NCBI GenBank assembly: GCA_036785705.1
Contig: JAWUZG010001063.1
Span: 124,001 to 188,000 of the forward strand
Direction: 5' to 3'
Length of the DNA: 64,000 nt
From: Acanthornis magna
Taxonomy: Eukaryota; Chordata; Aves; Passeriformes; Acanthizidae
The translations under genes and the position numbers were made by a program. Positions 36,401 through 49,685 of this stretch are shown here, in pieces. Position 1 is the stretch's first letter. Every line of letters begins with the position of its first letter. The notes beneath the pieces are model-generated. The model was not told the DNA's origin. It ran no database searches and worked only from the letters and a program-made list of their open reading frames with translations.

Positions 36401-38095
36401 TGGGCAGTGAGTTGAGTGCTTTGCAGGGTACATCACTCAGAAGGAAGAGGGCACCTGGGCTGCCTCACAAAGCTGGAGGAGACAGGTGCTGACTTGACCT
36501 TTGGTGATTCCTTCTTAGTGTTCTTGGGTTGTTTTTGGTTTTCCGGGTGTGCTGCCAGGAAGACTCGAGAATGGACTTTGCACTGTCTCCATAAGAGAAA
36601 CACTGTGCCTCTCCCACCTCTCAGTGACATTGTACTACCTCATTTTTAGCAGCTTACTAAAGCAGAGGTTTAGCCTCATCCTGGCATGCCAAAGATCCCT
36701 TCTACTCTGTGATGTCTGTAAGAGACAGAGTTGGTCAAACACTTTGTGTGACCGAAACAAAGTTCTAGTGCTGCAACAACAGAGTGAGTCAAAATCTGTG
36801 TGTGGAAACTGTAATTCTCTCCCTTCCACTGGAGAGGTCATGTGGTTTTGAAGGTGCCTGCTCAGAAACCAATGTGACAGGTCCAAACCTAGTAAACCGG
36901 TGATGGTCTTTTTCACAAGATGTTTGCAATTTGGGATAATTTTTTGTTACACGTTTTTCTAATCAGGCTTTACAAACAAAAGAATTTGAATTTACAAGCC
37001 TTTATTCTTTCATTCAATCCTCTTAATTTAAGTTGATTTTGACCTATTCCAACTCTATTAATGATAAAATTGAAGAGGTGTTTTTGGCTACTGTTCATAA
37101 ATATACAATGATCTACAGTGTTTTTTACTGAATAGAATTTGAATTTAAGATACCTAAAAAATTAGTATTGGAGTCACGTAATCTTATCTCAAATATCCCT
37201 TTCTTTAATATGGGAGCTGGTTTCAACTTTTCTAATACTTAACCCTTTTGCCTTGTAAATAATGCATATGCACTATGCCACTATTAAGAATTTAGTCTAT
37301 TGTCTCCTATTTTTCTAATTTATATGGTCTTCCTGATATGAAATGAAGAAGATTCTGGACATATTCCCCCAGGACAGGAAAACTGTTAGTAGAATTCAAT
37401 ACTCTCTCCTACAGAAATTTGAATATATTTTGAATGCATTAAAATTGATCTTAAAAGGCAGCATTCTTTGTGGAAAGGTATCACTATGCATTTGCAACAA
37501 GGTAAAAAAGTATTATTTATGTTCTAGAAGTTTGCTGTTAGCTTTCAACAGTCTTAAAACTCAGAAAATTACTTTCAGGAGTCATTCTGCAGTGTATTAG
37601 GATATCAATATAGCTCAGGTTTTACTTGTTGCAAATATGATTCTTGATATCACTTTGCAAGCAAATGCGCTGTGCCCAGGGCTACAGCATCCACTGAAAA
37701 ATGCCTTCCTGGAGACTGCAAGGACACAGATGCAGTCTGGGCTGATTTCCAAGCTACTGTGTCTGAAAATTCACCACATCACCTCTGCCAGCTCCTCTGT
37801 TTTTTGAAGGGATGAACTGAGGGGCACTGGGCATCTCACAATTGTGTATGGTGTTCTGCAGGTAGTTTTTTCAAAAGTGTAAAATTTTTGAAGTAAGGAA
37901 ATCCTCCCTTGAGGCTCAGGCTGGCATACCATTTATGTACAAGTAAATAATGTGCAACCTTTTCAAAGGCAACACAAATCGTGAGTAAAAAAATTACCTA
38001 TCTGTGTGAAGATTGATAGAGTAGGCATCGAATTTTGTTCTGTAAAAATGCCAATAAAGATGGAAGGTGAGTCAAGCTGCTTTATACACCACCCC
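33422..38095. other. Unique non-coding DNA
   Basis: No gene in 4.7 kb. Frames at 35528-35752 and 36416-36916 lie in locally GC-richer DNA but overlap on both strands and show no family content. A degenerate CTCF-like core (tagtggcgct) is near 35629. Confidence 0.6.
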
Positions 38096-38111
38096 AAAAA
38101 AAAAAAAAAAA
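38096..38111 (+). repeat. 16-A run
   Basis: Uninterrupted adenines. The upstream DNA is not a recognisable retrocopy. Confidence 0.9.
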
Positions 38112-38999
38112 GTTAAATAGACCTAAATGAAACCCTAAACTGCTCTAGGTGTATTAATATAAAATGGTAAAGTCATACAAATGGAGCAACATATCTGAGA
38201 CAAGACTGTGTATAATAGTAGTTTCCTGAATAAAATAGCAATAATGCCAGATTCTTATAGACCGTTATTCACAATCTAGAAGATAACTTTCTAAATATTT
38301 TTAGTTTACAGCATATAAATAAATCAAAGAGTAAAATAATTGTATGTCAGACCATATGCTATCAAAGTATTTTACTGTGTAAGGGGCCTTAGCGATCCTG
38401 TGTCACTTAATCATTTCATAAATATAGGTTTTCATTGAATATGAAATGTATACACAGTAAAGGCGAGTAATATGAATAGTACCAAAGTGACACATCCTGC
38501 AGTAGTAAATAATCCAGATAACTAAATTTATATACTCAGGGATACTTAACTGGCACATTTTGAGTTGTATTGAACAGTTACATTTATGGCAGTGTAGTAT
38601 ATCTCTTATTAGAGGTGGACTTTGACTCCAGTTACAATTTATTAAGTTGAAGAGTGACTACTTTTAAACTCAGCTAATTAAGTATTAGCTTAATACTTGG
38701 CAGTGTTGTTACTTTGCAACAGGCTCTAAATCCAAGTTATTTATGATGGTAGTTGAGGCACTGCAAGGGATCAGTTTTCATGAGCTCTGAGTTACTGGGG
38801 TTTGTGGATCAGCACACACTCAGTCACGTACTCAGTAAGAAGAAAGGAAAGCGGAGCAGAGATGAGGAAATAATTGTGAAAGAATGTGGCTCCCACCATG
38901 GTGCAATGGCAGCAGGAATTGTATCAGGCACACAAAATTAGCATCTTCATTTTTAGAGGCAAAATCCTATTTTACAATCACGATTACTTTCAGCAGGGG
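38112..38999. other. Unique AT-rich DNA
   Basis: No gene. A small inverted repeat (aagtatta / taatactt) lies at 38680-38698 inside TAAT-rich sequence. Confidence 0.6.
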
Positions 39000-39720
39000 C
39001 GTGAATGTGCATGAATTTATGGTTGGATCAGGAGTCCCACATGCCATGCAATCCTAGGCTCTTTAATTGGGACTTGCACAGAGAAATCGGGGCATCTGTG
39101 CTAAATTTTACTGACATTATGCTATCAGGAAACCCAGGCATCTGATTTAGTGCCATAACTTTAGGAACTGAACCCCTCCTTCCTATATATAGCCAAAAAT
39201 CTGAACAGACAATCTACACATACGGTGCCACATCTTGATTCTGCCTTAATTTAATGAAATGGTGTATTTAGAGTTAAGTGATGGCAGAGTTTGGCCCATC
39301 ATTTAGCCAGTGTTGTTATGAGTAATGGAAGGTGGCAATTAAAAGCCTGTCCTGCAGGGGAATTTTGGGTTTCATGTGAAAGATGCTGGGAGGAGGAAGC
39401 TGTGGGGCTGGGGGAGGGCACACAGGCTGCTTCCAGCTGGTGTGAAGGGCTGATCTGCTGTGCATTCATTGCCCCTTAGTTTTGTCACAAGCAAACTTGT
39501 TCAAATAGGTTTTCAAAGAAAACCAGAAAATGGGTCTGTCTTAAGCTCCAGTGTTTCTATCCTCTGAAACTCTCCTTTCTTTTTCATCACCTTCCTTCAG
39601 AGGCGAGCCATAATTAAGCTAAAAATAACAAAGCTGCTTCAGATTTTATCTCCTCTGGTGTCTCACTGCACCTGAGAGGTTAAAGCATTTATTTTACAAA
39701 AGAAACCCACATACAGAAAA
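39000..39720. promoter_or_regulatory. Two conserved-looking unique blocks
   Basis: Segments at about 39000-39200 and 39600-39720 combine mixed base composition, TAAT/ATTA cores ('ctctttaattggg', 'ccataattaagct', 'gcatttattttac') and absence of repeats, the texture of conserved non-coding DNA. Between them, 39290-39480 is GC-richer with a 62-codon frame of no recognised family. Confidence 0.2.
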
Positions 39721-41290
39721 TTTTGGTTTTGTTTTGATGTTATGTGTACTGATGATCATGAATGAACATATTTTATGAGTATTAAATATTGCAGGCTAGG
39801 TTCAACCATAATAATTGGTAAGTTCCTGGAATTGCATGAATATATAATGAATTGTCATTAGACTTAATAAAAAAACTGAAGGAAATTTTATGCATAGATA
39901 TGTATCCAGAATTTTATTAAAAATGTAAATGCATTATAAAGCAGTAAAAGACAGTAATGTCTACCAAAAATATATATTACAATATTTTGTTTTGGTTAGT
40001 GTTAATTTGTGTCAAATTCAAGCAATTGATAGTTCTGGTTTTTTTTCTCTTTTTTTTATTGAAGCTGATTGTGGGTGGACTAATTTACTCTTGGGACATG
40101 AGTACCTGTCCAGGAGAGCTCTGAGGGATGTTTCGCTATCAAGTCCCTCAGTTGCATTCCTAAATTCAGGTGAAGATGAATCTGTCTTCTGTCTTGTCTT
40201 TCCTTTTCAGCTTGAGCAAGTCTTGCTGCAAGTGAATGTGTTAAAATACAGTAAAAGAGGAGGCATGAAACTGATTTTTATCCCCAGGCTGTAGTCACAT
40301 GTCACAGATCAAGGTTATAAGAAACTGTGGGCTGCAGTATGGCAGGGAGCAGACACTGCTGTGGCTCCTGTAGGTTCTGTTCCTATGGGGGAAGTGATCA
40401 GGCTTGGTCCTTCAGCCTGTCTCAGAGAGGAGTTCTGTGTGTCATTGCGCTCACACATTGTACAGAGCCCTGTCCTTAGGTCAGGACATCATTTTAACAT
40501 GAACTCTTTGATTTCTTACACAAAAAATTTAGGAGCCGTGCGATCGGTATTTGCGTAATCTAGGTTTTATATTTCAAATAAGAAAATGTTCGATGGATGT
40601 GACCAAAAGGCAGCTTTAGCCAGTCTTGCCATCTGAGCACCCCTCAGCCCCACCGCTGTTTGGCTGCAAAACACGTGTCACAGAGTATGGTCGTGTCCAG
40701 TGAGCCCATGCCCTGGGCTTCCCAGAACTGGAGAATGGAAATGACAGATTCCTGTTAGGGCCAGGTCCAGTTTGGTTTTTGCATTCAACCAAGTTTACAG
40801 CAGACACAGAATATTCCTGTCATATATCCTGTTCCTTCTATCCCCCTCCATGTCTCCTTTCCCAAGACCATAGAGTGGAATAGAAGATATGTTGATTTCT
40901 TGTTCTTGCTCTGTAAAAGAAGTAAAGCCCAGCAGCTTAACAGGCTTCAACTGTCTGAAGCTACTGCACACATCTTTAGTGTCAGCATTTTATTTTTGCA
41001 AACAAAAACAAAGTCTAAAAAACCCCCATGTGATTTTGAAGCATTAAAAATGCCTTTTTCTTTCCCCTTTTAAAACAAAGCATTAAATAAAATAAAAAGA
41101 GATTCCAAACCAAAATGTCCTGCTGCTTTTAGAAAATTCATCTCAAAATCCCTTTGAGTGTAACGAATTAATAGAGCATGTAGCTGTTTAAACTTAAGGT
41201 GGGGATACAGATGCCTTACATCACAGAAACTAAAGACAGAGCAGACTTTACAGTATTTAAACTTCTGCATGTAAAATTATGCCATTGTTG
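39721..41290. other. Unique non-coding DNA
   Basis: No gene. The 121-codon plus frame at 39929-40294 begins in AT-rich DNA and shows no domain. Confidence 0.6.
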
Positions 41291-41354
41291 CTTGTAAATA
41301 TGCTAAAAGCCTCCTGTAGTGTCTTGTAAATATGCTAAGAATCCCCTGTAGTTA
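41291..41354 (+). repeat. Diverged 32-bp tandem duplication
   Basis: Units at 41291-41322 and 41323-41354 share an identical first 16 bases (cttgtaaatatgctaa) and match at 26 of 32 positions overall. It is older than the 21459 duplication. Confidence 0.9.
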
Positions 41355-41740
41355 ATTCTCCCACTACTGTTGGTATAAATGAGAGCAAAGAAAATGTATT
41401 TCTTACATTATAGCCTCATTTCCCAGGTGTAAATCTGCTGTTTTGTTTGGCATTACCAGCTCCGCTCCTTGACTGACAGGTTTCAAAGTTTGCCATAATT
41501 GTGAGCTGTGCTCTCATTCACTGTGCTTTAGAATCAGCAGGGAGTGGTACTCTGTGCTGTTTTCTCAAAGAAAGGGCATTACAGTGGCAGCATCTAATAA
41601 ATCCTGAAAGCATCCCCCCCTCTCCTGGTATCTTTCAAATTCCTGTAATAGCACAATTTCCTTTCCATTAAAGCATCATAGTCTGAGCTGTGGTAATTAT
41701 AATTGTCTTAGAACTCCCATTATAAACCGGAGTTTCTCTG
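41355..41740. promoter_or_regulatory. Candidate conserved non-coding block
   Basis: Unique, mixed-composition DNA with 'gtggtaattataattg', 'gccataattgtgagc' and 'ttccattaaagcatc' homeodomain-like cores. Assigned on appearance only. Confidence 0.2.
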
Positions 41741-44700
41741 TGTTATGGAAAAAATGGTGTAAGTAGGCCTGACACACTGTCTATCAAATGCTATTCTGTG
41801 CTTGCTTCCTAATATTCATTCCAGGAGCAAAACAGTACAGGTAGAAAATGAGAAAAACTCCAGGAAATCCTGGTTAGCTACAGTGAAAGAGGGGCTGGCA
41901 TACAAGTGCTGCACTGGAGAAAAGGTGCCAGGGCACCTTTCCATGGCCTGCCAAAGCATCACTCAGCGGCAAAGTCATGTAAGGTTCGAAGTCTGAGCAG
42001 TGCCATGGAGGGGCTGCTCACAGCACAAGGTGCTTTTCTTCAGGGGCTGCTTTTCTCCAGGGGTCTGCTCTGGTCCAGTCGAGAGTCCTGTCCTGGGTGC
42101 AGCAGCCTCGTGGACCTGGACAGATCCTGCTTGGGGTACCCTGATGCTACATGGGCTATTCTGGGGGAGGGTCAGAACAAACATCATGAGCCTGAGCCAG
42201 CTCCTCAGTTTGCAAAGCGAGATTGTGCTCCAGCAGCACAGACCACAGACCTTTCTGGTCTCTCCCAGCAGGGACCAGTTCACAGGACAGATACACAGTG
42301 ATAAAATTGGTTTTCAGCTTTGTGTTTCACTGAGATTTGGGACGGAGGCAGAAGTATTTAGGGTCAGTTTGGGGTTCAGAAAAAAATGAGTAAATATTGC
42401 ATTTTCATTGTGCAAATCTGATTTTCCCACTGATTGCAGAGCCAGCTGTAAGGTACATCATTAAAATACTAATTCAGAAGTCATTTATGATGTACTAAAA
42501 CTGGCATACCCCTATTGAGTAATGTACTGCAGTCAGTAGAATTTATCTGCAATGATGCCACCTTCTGAAGAGGGACACTGTTTGGTCAGATCTCTCTGTT
42601 TAGTCTTTAATCATTCTTCTTTTCTTCTTCAAAAATCTGCTGCAACTGTTGAGATTCAGTTTCCTGTATTTTCCTGACTGCTATCTGTTTGTTTCACTGT
42701 ATGGTTGAAAATTTATTATTTTAGACAAAATGTATTATTTTATTGTCTTGTTTGGTGTGTAAGAGCCTAAGTACTTGGACAGACCTCAATACTACCATCC
42801 TAACATCCTGTAGGTTCTGCTAAAATAGGATCATATTTCTCTTATTATGCTCTTTAATGTGAAAAGCATAGTTTACATGCCTATTTAAATACCCTCTTTC
42901 TGCTATTTATTATTTTATGTGCTGTTTTTCACCTTTCAGCACAAGCCAATATAATTGCCTTTATGTACTTTCAGGTGAAGAATGATTTACTCACCAGGCA
43001 AAAAAAAAAAAGTTATTGGGTATAAATAACTTCTGAGTGTGTCCCAACATTCTTGTATTTATTACAAGTTCAAGAGAGAGTGCAACCTAGTTTGAGAGCA
43101 ATTCTTTGCAGAAAATAGATTGCAAAAAGTGCAGCATGTGTCTAGAGAGTTTTCAAAACCACAATTCTATTTGTGGTGCAAGGAACAAAGAACTGTGAAA
43201 TACATGGTAAAACATAATGCACAGTGATTTTTACATACCAAAGGTGCTGACACGTACTAAAAGACACATGTGCTAACAAAGACCTGAATGTTAAAGGTCT
43301 GTTTAAAAGCTGAATTAAATTCTGAATAGACTGGAAATACTCAGAAATATATTTTAAGGGTTTAAAACATGAGACATTATGTCTTTCTGCTTCCTTTTTC
43401 TTTTGTGTCAGCTGGGCTTTATTTGGTTTTTTTTTACCCTCTATTGGGTTCTGTCAGTTTTCTAGAAAGTACTTCTATAATGAGGTGTCTGTAGAAATTT
43501 TGCTAGCTTTATTTAACTCCTGTAACTGCTTACCCAGACCTTGGTGCAGTACATTATTTCACCACGGGTTAAGCTGTTATTGTCCAGCAGTCTCTACTCA
43601 TACTTCTTCCTGCTTCTATATAACACCTCTGTCAAATGTTCTGCTTAATGTTTAGTGCAGTATGTTGGATGGCTTTGTAGTGTTTTCTCTCTAGAGCCTT
43701 AAACGTATCGCTAGAGAGGTGTCAGTATTGCAAAAATGAAATTTTGAATAGTTCATCTCATTTTGTCTGGAGTTTTGTTATAGCTTCAATTCAGTCTGGT
43801 CTACATGGGAAGTCCCAACTAATTTTTTTGGTATTTTTTCGTTAGTTGATAAAAGAAAACAACCAGACAGTAAACTTGGCAGAAATGATGATTTTTTTTT
43901 TAATTGGAGAATGGCTGGCTTTGAGGTTCATTTTTTCAGGACTAGTTAGAGAAAGTCCTTGAACTCCACAAACTTTATTCGTGTGTCACTGTACTAATTT
44001 CTGAACAGGTTCTTCTACAGCTCTTCCCATTTCTTCCTATTTCTTCCTAATCTTGTCCCACTGGAAGTCACCAGATTTTTCATCTGAATTGTGTTTCCCA
44101 AAATATGTGGAGTCTTGTGATTGAACAGTGCTAGTTTATAAAGATATTGTTGGGTTTAGAATCCAAAATCTTTGAAATTTGAAATATTTGAGCTTAGGTG
44201 CTTTCCAATGTATAAATATTGATTCTTAGTACACATTGGAACAGTCAAAAGTAAAGGTTGATGTTAAGAAAATGAATGAAGAACATTCCTTCCTTTTTAT
44301 CATATCATTTCTGTTCATCTTCTTGTGACTTTCAGGGTTATCACTGAAGCTTCTTTAAAATTTTGCAATTGCATAATGGTCTAAAAGTTGTGAATTACAA
44401 GGTGAAAAATGGAAAGACTTCAAAGTCTCTTGGCCCCTCCAGTGTATAAAGATACTTTTTGGTATCCTTAAAGATTAACTTACTTAATGATTATTTACAG
44501 TATGTGTTATGTTTCAATGAATCTCCATCTTTCTGCTGGGATATTTTTATGGTCATTAATTTCAATACTGGATATTTTGTTTCAGTACTATCTAACTTGC
44601 TAATCTGTGCAATTGTGTACTGTAAAATGGTGTCCTCCTGAACTTTGTATTTCCACTCTTTCTTCTGAATCCATCCACGTATTTTTTTCCTTCCTCTCTT

Positions 44701-46377
44701 CTGAATATCTCCATATTGATGTCAATCACTATTGCAGTACCTTCCAGTACCGCTCTGAAGTGCATAAACTTGCTCTTAGACTAGCAGCTTTTCCTGGTGT
44801 CTTGGCACAGATCTGCTCAGGTGACAGTGCTGGTGAAAAGCAATTTAAACCAGCCCAGTGATTGTTGGCAGTCACTCTGCCATCTCTCTCCTCCACTTAA
44901 CTAAATGTAAACATCATTCATTTTCCGGCTTCAAAAAGTTTATAATTTCTGTACCCTGCAAAGCTGCTATGTGTACCTGGGGGGATAAGCAGCCAGGAGA
45001 GATGTTCTGGACAATGATTTTATCCTATCTGCATTGCTCTCTCTTTCCTTGCAGGTATCATACCAGTGTTCATACCATTCTTGAGTCCAGTGAGGAGTCA
45101 AGAATCACAGCCCACCCATAATTGTCCAAAGCTGTTTTTGAAAGTTTCCTGTCATACCTGGGGAAAAAATGCCTTTGCCTTTACCTGCTTGGGGTTAGTC
45201 CTGCCCACATACAGGGAGCAGGAGTGGTAGCTCCGTGTTGCTTTGGCCTTGGGATGCTTGTCTGTGCTAGCCTGAGCCTGATCTTGCTGACTGTGCTGCC
45301 TTTGGTAGCCCTTTCCATGGTAGTCTTATATTTAGGAACTACCTTTTGTTTTGTCAGGCACTGGGTCCTGGGGTCATCTCTCATGCTCCTGTACCTGGTG
45401 AACAGGTGAGCAGGCTTTGAGGTCTGAGCTGGGGATGAGTGTGGAGTTCCAAGTCTCTTGGCCCATCTCTTGGCAGTATCTGAGGGCACTTACGCGTCCT
45501 CAAAGGGAGCTACTACTATGACTAATTATTTACACTAAATAGCTCCCAAAATGTCCTAGATGTAGTATCAGCATACAAGAACAGCTTACTGAAATATTTC
45601 CATAGAATGACATTATATGATATATATTTCCAAATCCAAAAAAGGTAGTGAGCAAGCTAAAGTTTAATAGTGCCTTTTCCATCTCTTTTCCTCCCCCAGT
45701 TTTCTCTTTGAAGGTTTTTACTATTTCTTTTGTAGACTGAATCTCTCTGTTCATTCAGAATAATTAAAACAATTTTTTCAGTCTTAAATGTTGGATATCA
45801 ATTCTGGCCTGCTGCTATGATGATAGAAAACGTGATATAAAGATTTTAATTGACAGTCTGAGCTGAATCACTATGCCTGCTAACTGTCAAGGACAACCTG
45901 TCCTGGTGATATTCCTGCAGGTTTGCCAGGTCCCTCAGCGATCCTGAGGAAACCATAGTAGCTCTGTCTGCCAAGTTTTTCTGTGTATTTCAGTGTAAAA
46001 GCGGTCAGGGTACTGAAGTCTGATTCTATTTTTGGTTTGATTTTTATTTTCTCACCTCTCACAAATCAATTAGCCTTATTTTTAACGTAGATTTCTTTGC
46101 TTTATGTGTCTCTGCATCCACAGAAGAAAAAAAAGTAGTAAATAATTTTTATTTCATTGCATTATTTGATTTTCCATTTTTGGTGCTATGCCCAGGCCCT
46201 GATACTTTCGGAGGTGGCTACATGAACCGCTTCAGGTCTTGCTTGTGCTGACACTTTGGGCTCTTGACTTAACTTTCTCCATGGTTTCCCCATGCTTTCT
46301 CCCTTCTCTGGGAATTCCACCAAGAGAGTATTTAGATGTGAAGTGGATCATTCCTTATCTTCCATTCATTCACTCTT
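41741..46377. other. Unique non-coding DNA
   Basis: No gene accepted. The GC-rich segment 41900-42390 has overlapping 131- and 129-codon plus frames and a 102-codon minus frame, which is what GC-richness alone produces. The 95-codon hydrophobic frame at 45122-45409 ends at a donor-like AACAG/GTGAGC but lacks other exon evidence. A/T homopolymer runs occur near 43000-43012 and 43893-43901. Confidence 0.5.
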
Positions 46378-46470
46378 AGAATCATAGAAGCACTAAGGTT
46401 GGAAAAGACCTCCAAGATGATTGAGTCCAACCTTTGGTTGAACGCCACCGTATCAACTAAACCATAGCAC
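46378..46470 (-). mobile_element. CR1-type 3' tail, antisense
   Basis: On plus, 'agaatcatagaagcac', 'aaggttggaaaagacctccaag', 'gattgagtccaacc' and 'actaaaccatagcac' are the reverse complement of the avian CR1 3' end ('ggttggactcgatgatcttggaggtcttttccaacc'). The 3' terminus faces low coordinates. Only about 93 bp remain, and its truncated 5' side abuts a sense-strand CR1 fragment. It could alternatively be the CR1-derived tail of a SINE. Confidence 0.8.
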
Positions 46471-46930
46471 AGCAGAGTGGGTCTTGTGAGCAAAGTGGGG
46501 ATTGGTGATCATCTTGGCCACAGCAGCCATGAAGCGATTGAGTTTATAATCTCTGGTGATCGGAGGAAAAGTGCCAGCAAAATCCATACTCGACATGAGG
46601 AGAGGACACTTCAGGATGTTCAGGGAATTAGTGAATAAGGCCACCTAGGAAAATTTTTTTGCAGGTGTTGGGGTCCATCAGTGCTGATCACCTTTAAAAC
46701 ATCACCTCTTATGGGCACAGGAACAGGCAATTCCCAAATGTCAGAAGTCAAGCAGGTGAGGAAGATGTCTGTCTTGGCTGAACAGGAAACCTTTCTAGGA
46801 AATAAGGTAAAAAAGGAAGGTGTATGGCATGAAGCTGTGTCAGGAGAGGTTTATGCTGGATATTAGAAAAAGGTTCTTCATCCAGAGGGTGTTTGGACCC
46901 CCAGCCTGTGGCACTGCCTGCCAGGCAGGC
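46471..46930 (+). mobile_element. Internally deleted CR1 LINE (ORF2 linker plus 3' region)
   Basis: From about 46479 the plus frame reads LVSKVGIG, then HEAIEFI, matching the CR1 ORF2 stretch after the endonuclease (pattern ELVGDV.IGGSLG.SDHE.VEF). Next comes 'gacatgaggagaggacacttcagg', then 'ttatgggcacaggaacaggcaattcc' and 'cttggctgaacaggaaacc' (the PAWLNREL region, here LAEQET), and 'aaaaaaggaaggtgtatg'. At about 46845 it jumps to CR1 3' DNA ('tcaggagaggtttatgctggatattag'), so the reverse-transcriptase core is deleted. The minus frame at 46453-46644 looks protein-like but is simply antisense to ORF2. Confidence 0.85.
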
Positions 46931-49664
46931 TCTGGGCAGTGCTTGCATGAAAGGCAGACAAGTCACCATTTTCTTGTGTTTTTGGATCACATATAATGTT
47001 AGCTCCACAGTCTTCTCATTTGTAAAATGGGAATAATAAGCTTCTCCACATGGTTAATGTTTGAGAAACTTGGGTGAAAATGTCCATAGGAATTGTTCAT
47101 CTAATACAAGAGAACAATAAATGGAGACTAATATAAAAGTAGGTGCTGTGCTGTGTACTCTTCATTTTGAAAGCAATGATAGTACAGGCAGGGCATTAGA
47201 ATGAGAAATTGTGTCTTGGTGGAAGCTTTCTTTTGTTTCTTTAATTTTGTAAATATCTTGTCGATTGTTCAGGGCAAAACCAGCTTTAAATTTCTATCCC
47301 ACTTGACAAATTAAAATGTCGCTGCCAGTCCCTGGAGCTCTGAATTTATTTGGTAACTAATAACTACTTCTGTTTCATAAGAAGATATGCAGAGACTGTA
47401 GTGTTTGGCTCTTAGGGCAAAATGTTGGAATCTGTTCCTGCTGGTAGATTTACAGGAGCAGGTTATGGTGCCATGTTACCATCAGCCACAGAGATTGGGA
47501 CTGTAAGAGTTCTGCTGAGTTAATGTCCTAGAAAATCAGACCAAGGTATCACCTGATGGAGTCAATCATATCTTTATTAAAATAATTAGATTTTCCTATT
47601 ACATAAGCAGCAATAGCTTCTTCAATATCACTGTCAGATAATGAATAATGTGGGATTATGATCTCTCTGTGGCAAAGGAGATAAAGAAAGGAACTAGAGG
47701 CAGAAAATGAAAGTTTGATGATAATATTAGAGATAAAAAAATAAATGAATGAAAGAACTATCAGATTTAAAGAGATATCATGCAAATAGAAATGTGATAG
47801 AAATGTATAAAGAACTGGTAATGTAGAAAAAGGAAAAGTGACATAACTCATGCAAATATGCCTCATATTTCAAAGAAGACTTTCAAAGAAATATTCCTGA
47901 AATAAAAAGAACAATTTAACAAAGGGTCTTTAAAAGTCACAAGCAGTGTTTTACGGAACATACAATTTGCTCATGGGTATGTACTGCTGCTGGGGGACTG
48001 GAGTTTATTTTAGTTCAATTAGCCTATATATATATACACTTATAAATCTGCATTATAGGACATATGGCCATGTGGTCCTCACGCATCAAGCATCATACAA
48101 ACACACTGTGAGATCAGTGAGATCCTGGGGGAGGACAGAACAAATACAGTGCGCAGAAAAATAGCAGAAAGGACATGCCTTTGTAGCATATAACAAAGAA
48201 AATTTTGAGTTAAGGAAAAAATTCTGCCCTTTTGACTTCACAGTTGTTGGACCTTTGTACTGTGGATCTGATTCTGGTCCACAAAGCAGAAGAGTTCAGT
48301 GTGCAGCAGGGTTGTTGGGCTTTGATAGGGTGGACTCATGCCAGGCTTCATGCATTGCCTGATCATTTCTTGTGAAATGAGTTACTCTCATTTTCATCTT
48401 AGGAGAAATATTTTGTTTGCGAAACACGTAGCTGCATATTCACTTATGCTTCCCAAGCATGTGAATGCATGGGGTGAGATGGATGGCAGTAATTTTCACA
48501 GCTTAAGTTGCCACTTTATCATGGGGAAGCAAATAGGATCCATACGAGGTACATGTTATTGCAGAGTATGTTCCTTGTGTATCATTTGGCTGCAGTTAAA
48601 GCCCATCAAATCTCCTTTATGGCTTCTTATATCTCAAGATTCTATTTACGTCAGATTTCATGTGTGTATTTCACTAGAGGCTGCATTCAAAGCAACGTAT
48701 TCCAGACAGGAGAGCAGCTGCTGGCTGCTGCCATGCTAGGATGGAAATTCAGGCAAAAAACATCTGTGAAATCAGGGAAAATTAGAATTCCTTGTGCTAA
48801 AGGAGATGTCACATTCAGGAAAGGGCTTTTCTTTAATAATTCTTACTTAGTATACTGGAGTTTGCTGTCCATTGATCTCATTAGGTCACACAAAATGCTT
48901 TGTCTTAGGATGATACATACTAGGGAAAATACACGTTTCGATATAAAAGATGAAGCAAAATGCATATGACTGACTAAAGAACACAGTTCTTTATCAGTTG
49001 AGGGACGTATGGCATCCTGGTACCCTCTATACCCTGTTTCTCATGATGAAACAGATAGGGACAGTAATGTAATGTTCTAAATACACCAAAAATTGTTAAA
49101 GGTTGCCTGAAACACTGACTTGAAAATTCAGTACTGAAAACTTTTGGTAGCGGCTGCCATTTTCATGCATTAAGAAAGCAGGGATATTAATCCTTGGGAA
49201 AATACATTATCATAGCTGTCTTTTGGACGTCTGTTGTCCAGTTCTTACTCTGTGCTATTCAGCTGAGGGTTCTGCTGGAAAGGTTTATCTTTAAAAAAAA
49301 TGATAATTATGAATAGTGAGCTTTCTTGGGCCTTTACAGTTCTTTGGTTCTCACCCTCGGTGCATCTGTGCCATGGTTTGAATGATGAAGCTGTTGGATG
49401 TGCAGGTGGGTGCTCTCCGTTTAGTGTGTCCTGCATTGCCCCCGGGCTCGAGGGATATGAATTAGATGCATCTGCCCTCTCAGAACCTCTGCCAGGGCTC
49501 TGTAAGTAATTAGGTGGAATTATGGCATATTAAAATATGCTGATACATTTGAAAAGATGTTACTGTAACAGTGGGATTTTTAGAAATGAAAGCTCTCTAC
49601 TGTGTTTCAAGTCTGCTGTGGCCAAAAGCTAACCTAGTAGGAAACACAGCCAGCAATGATAGGC
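46931..49664. other. Unique non-coding DNA
   Basis: No gene. The 133- and 153-codon plus frames at 48338-48969 overlap in different phases and show no family content. A short TA repeat is at about 48025-48036. DNA at 48214-48280 ('aattctgccc' ... 'gatctgattctggtcc') weakly recalls the ancient repeat type noted at 7141-7245. Confidence 0.55.
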
Positions 49665-49685
49665 TTTTTTTTTTTTTTTTTTTTT
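49665..49685 (+). repeat. 21-T run
   Basis: Uninterrupted thymines. It could be the A-tail of a minus-strand retrocopy, but no gene-derived sequence is recognised in the DNA after it. Confidence 0.95.

Noticed and set aside
41802..42389. Overlapping 131-, 129- and 102-codon ORFs on both strands
   Set aside because: Simultaneous openness in several frames is what a local GC-rich patch gives. None has a recognisable domain.
44203..44241. 9-bp inverted repeat ttccaatgt / acattggaa with 21-nt loop
   Set aside because: Short arms and a long loop make this likely by chance in 64 kb.
45122..45409. 95-codon hydrophobic ORF ending at a donor-like AACAG/GTGAGC
   Set aside because: Hydrophobicity follows from T-rich DNA. 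There is no convincing acceptor or start context and no known family.
46453..46644. Protein-looking 63-codon minus-strand ORF
   Set aside because: The plus strand of the same DNA reads as CR1 ORF2 in order, so this frame is its antisense shadow.
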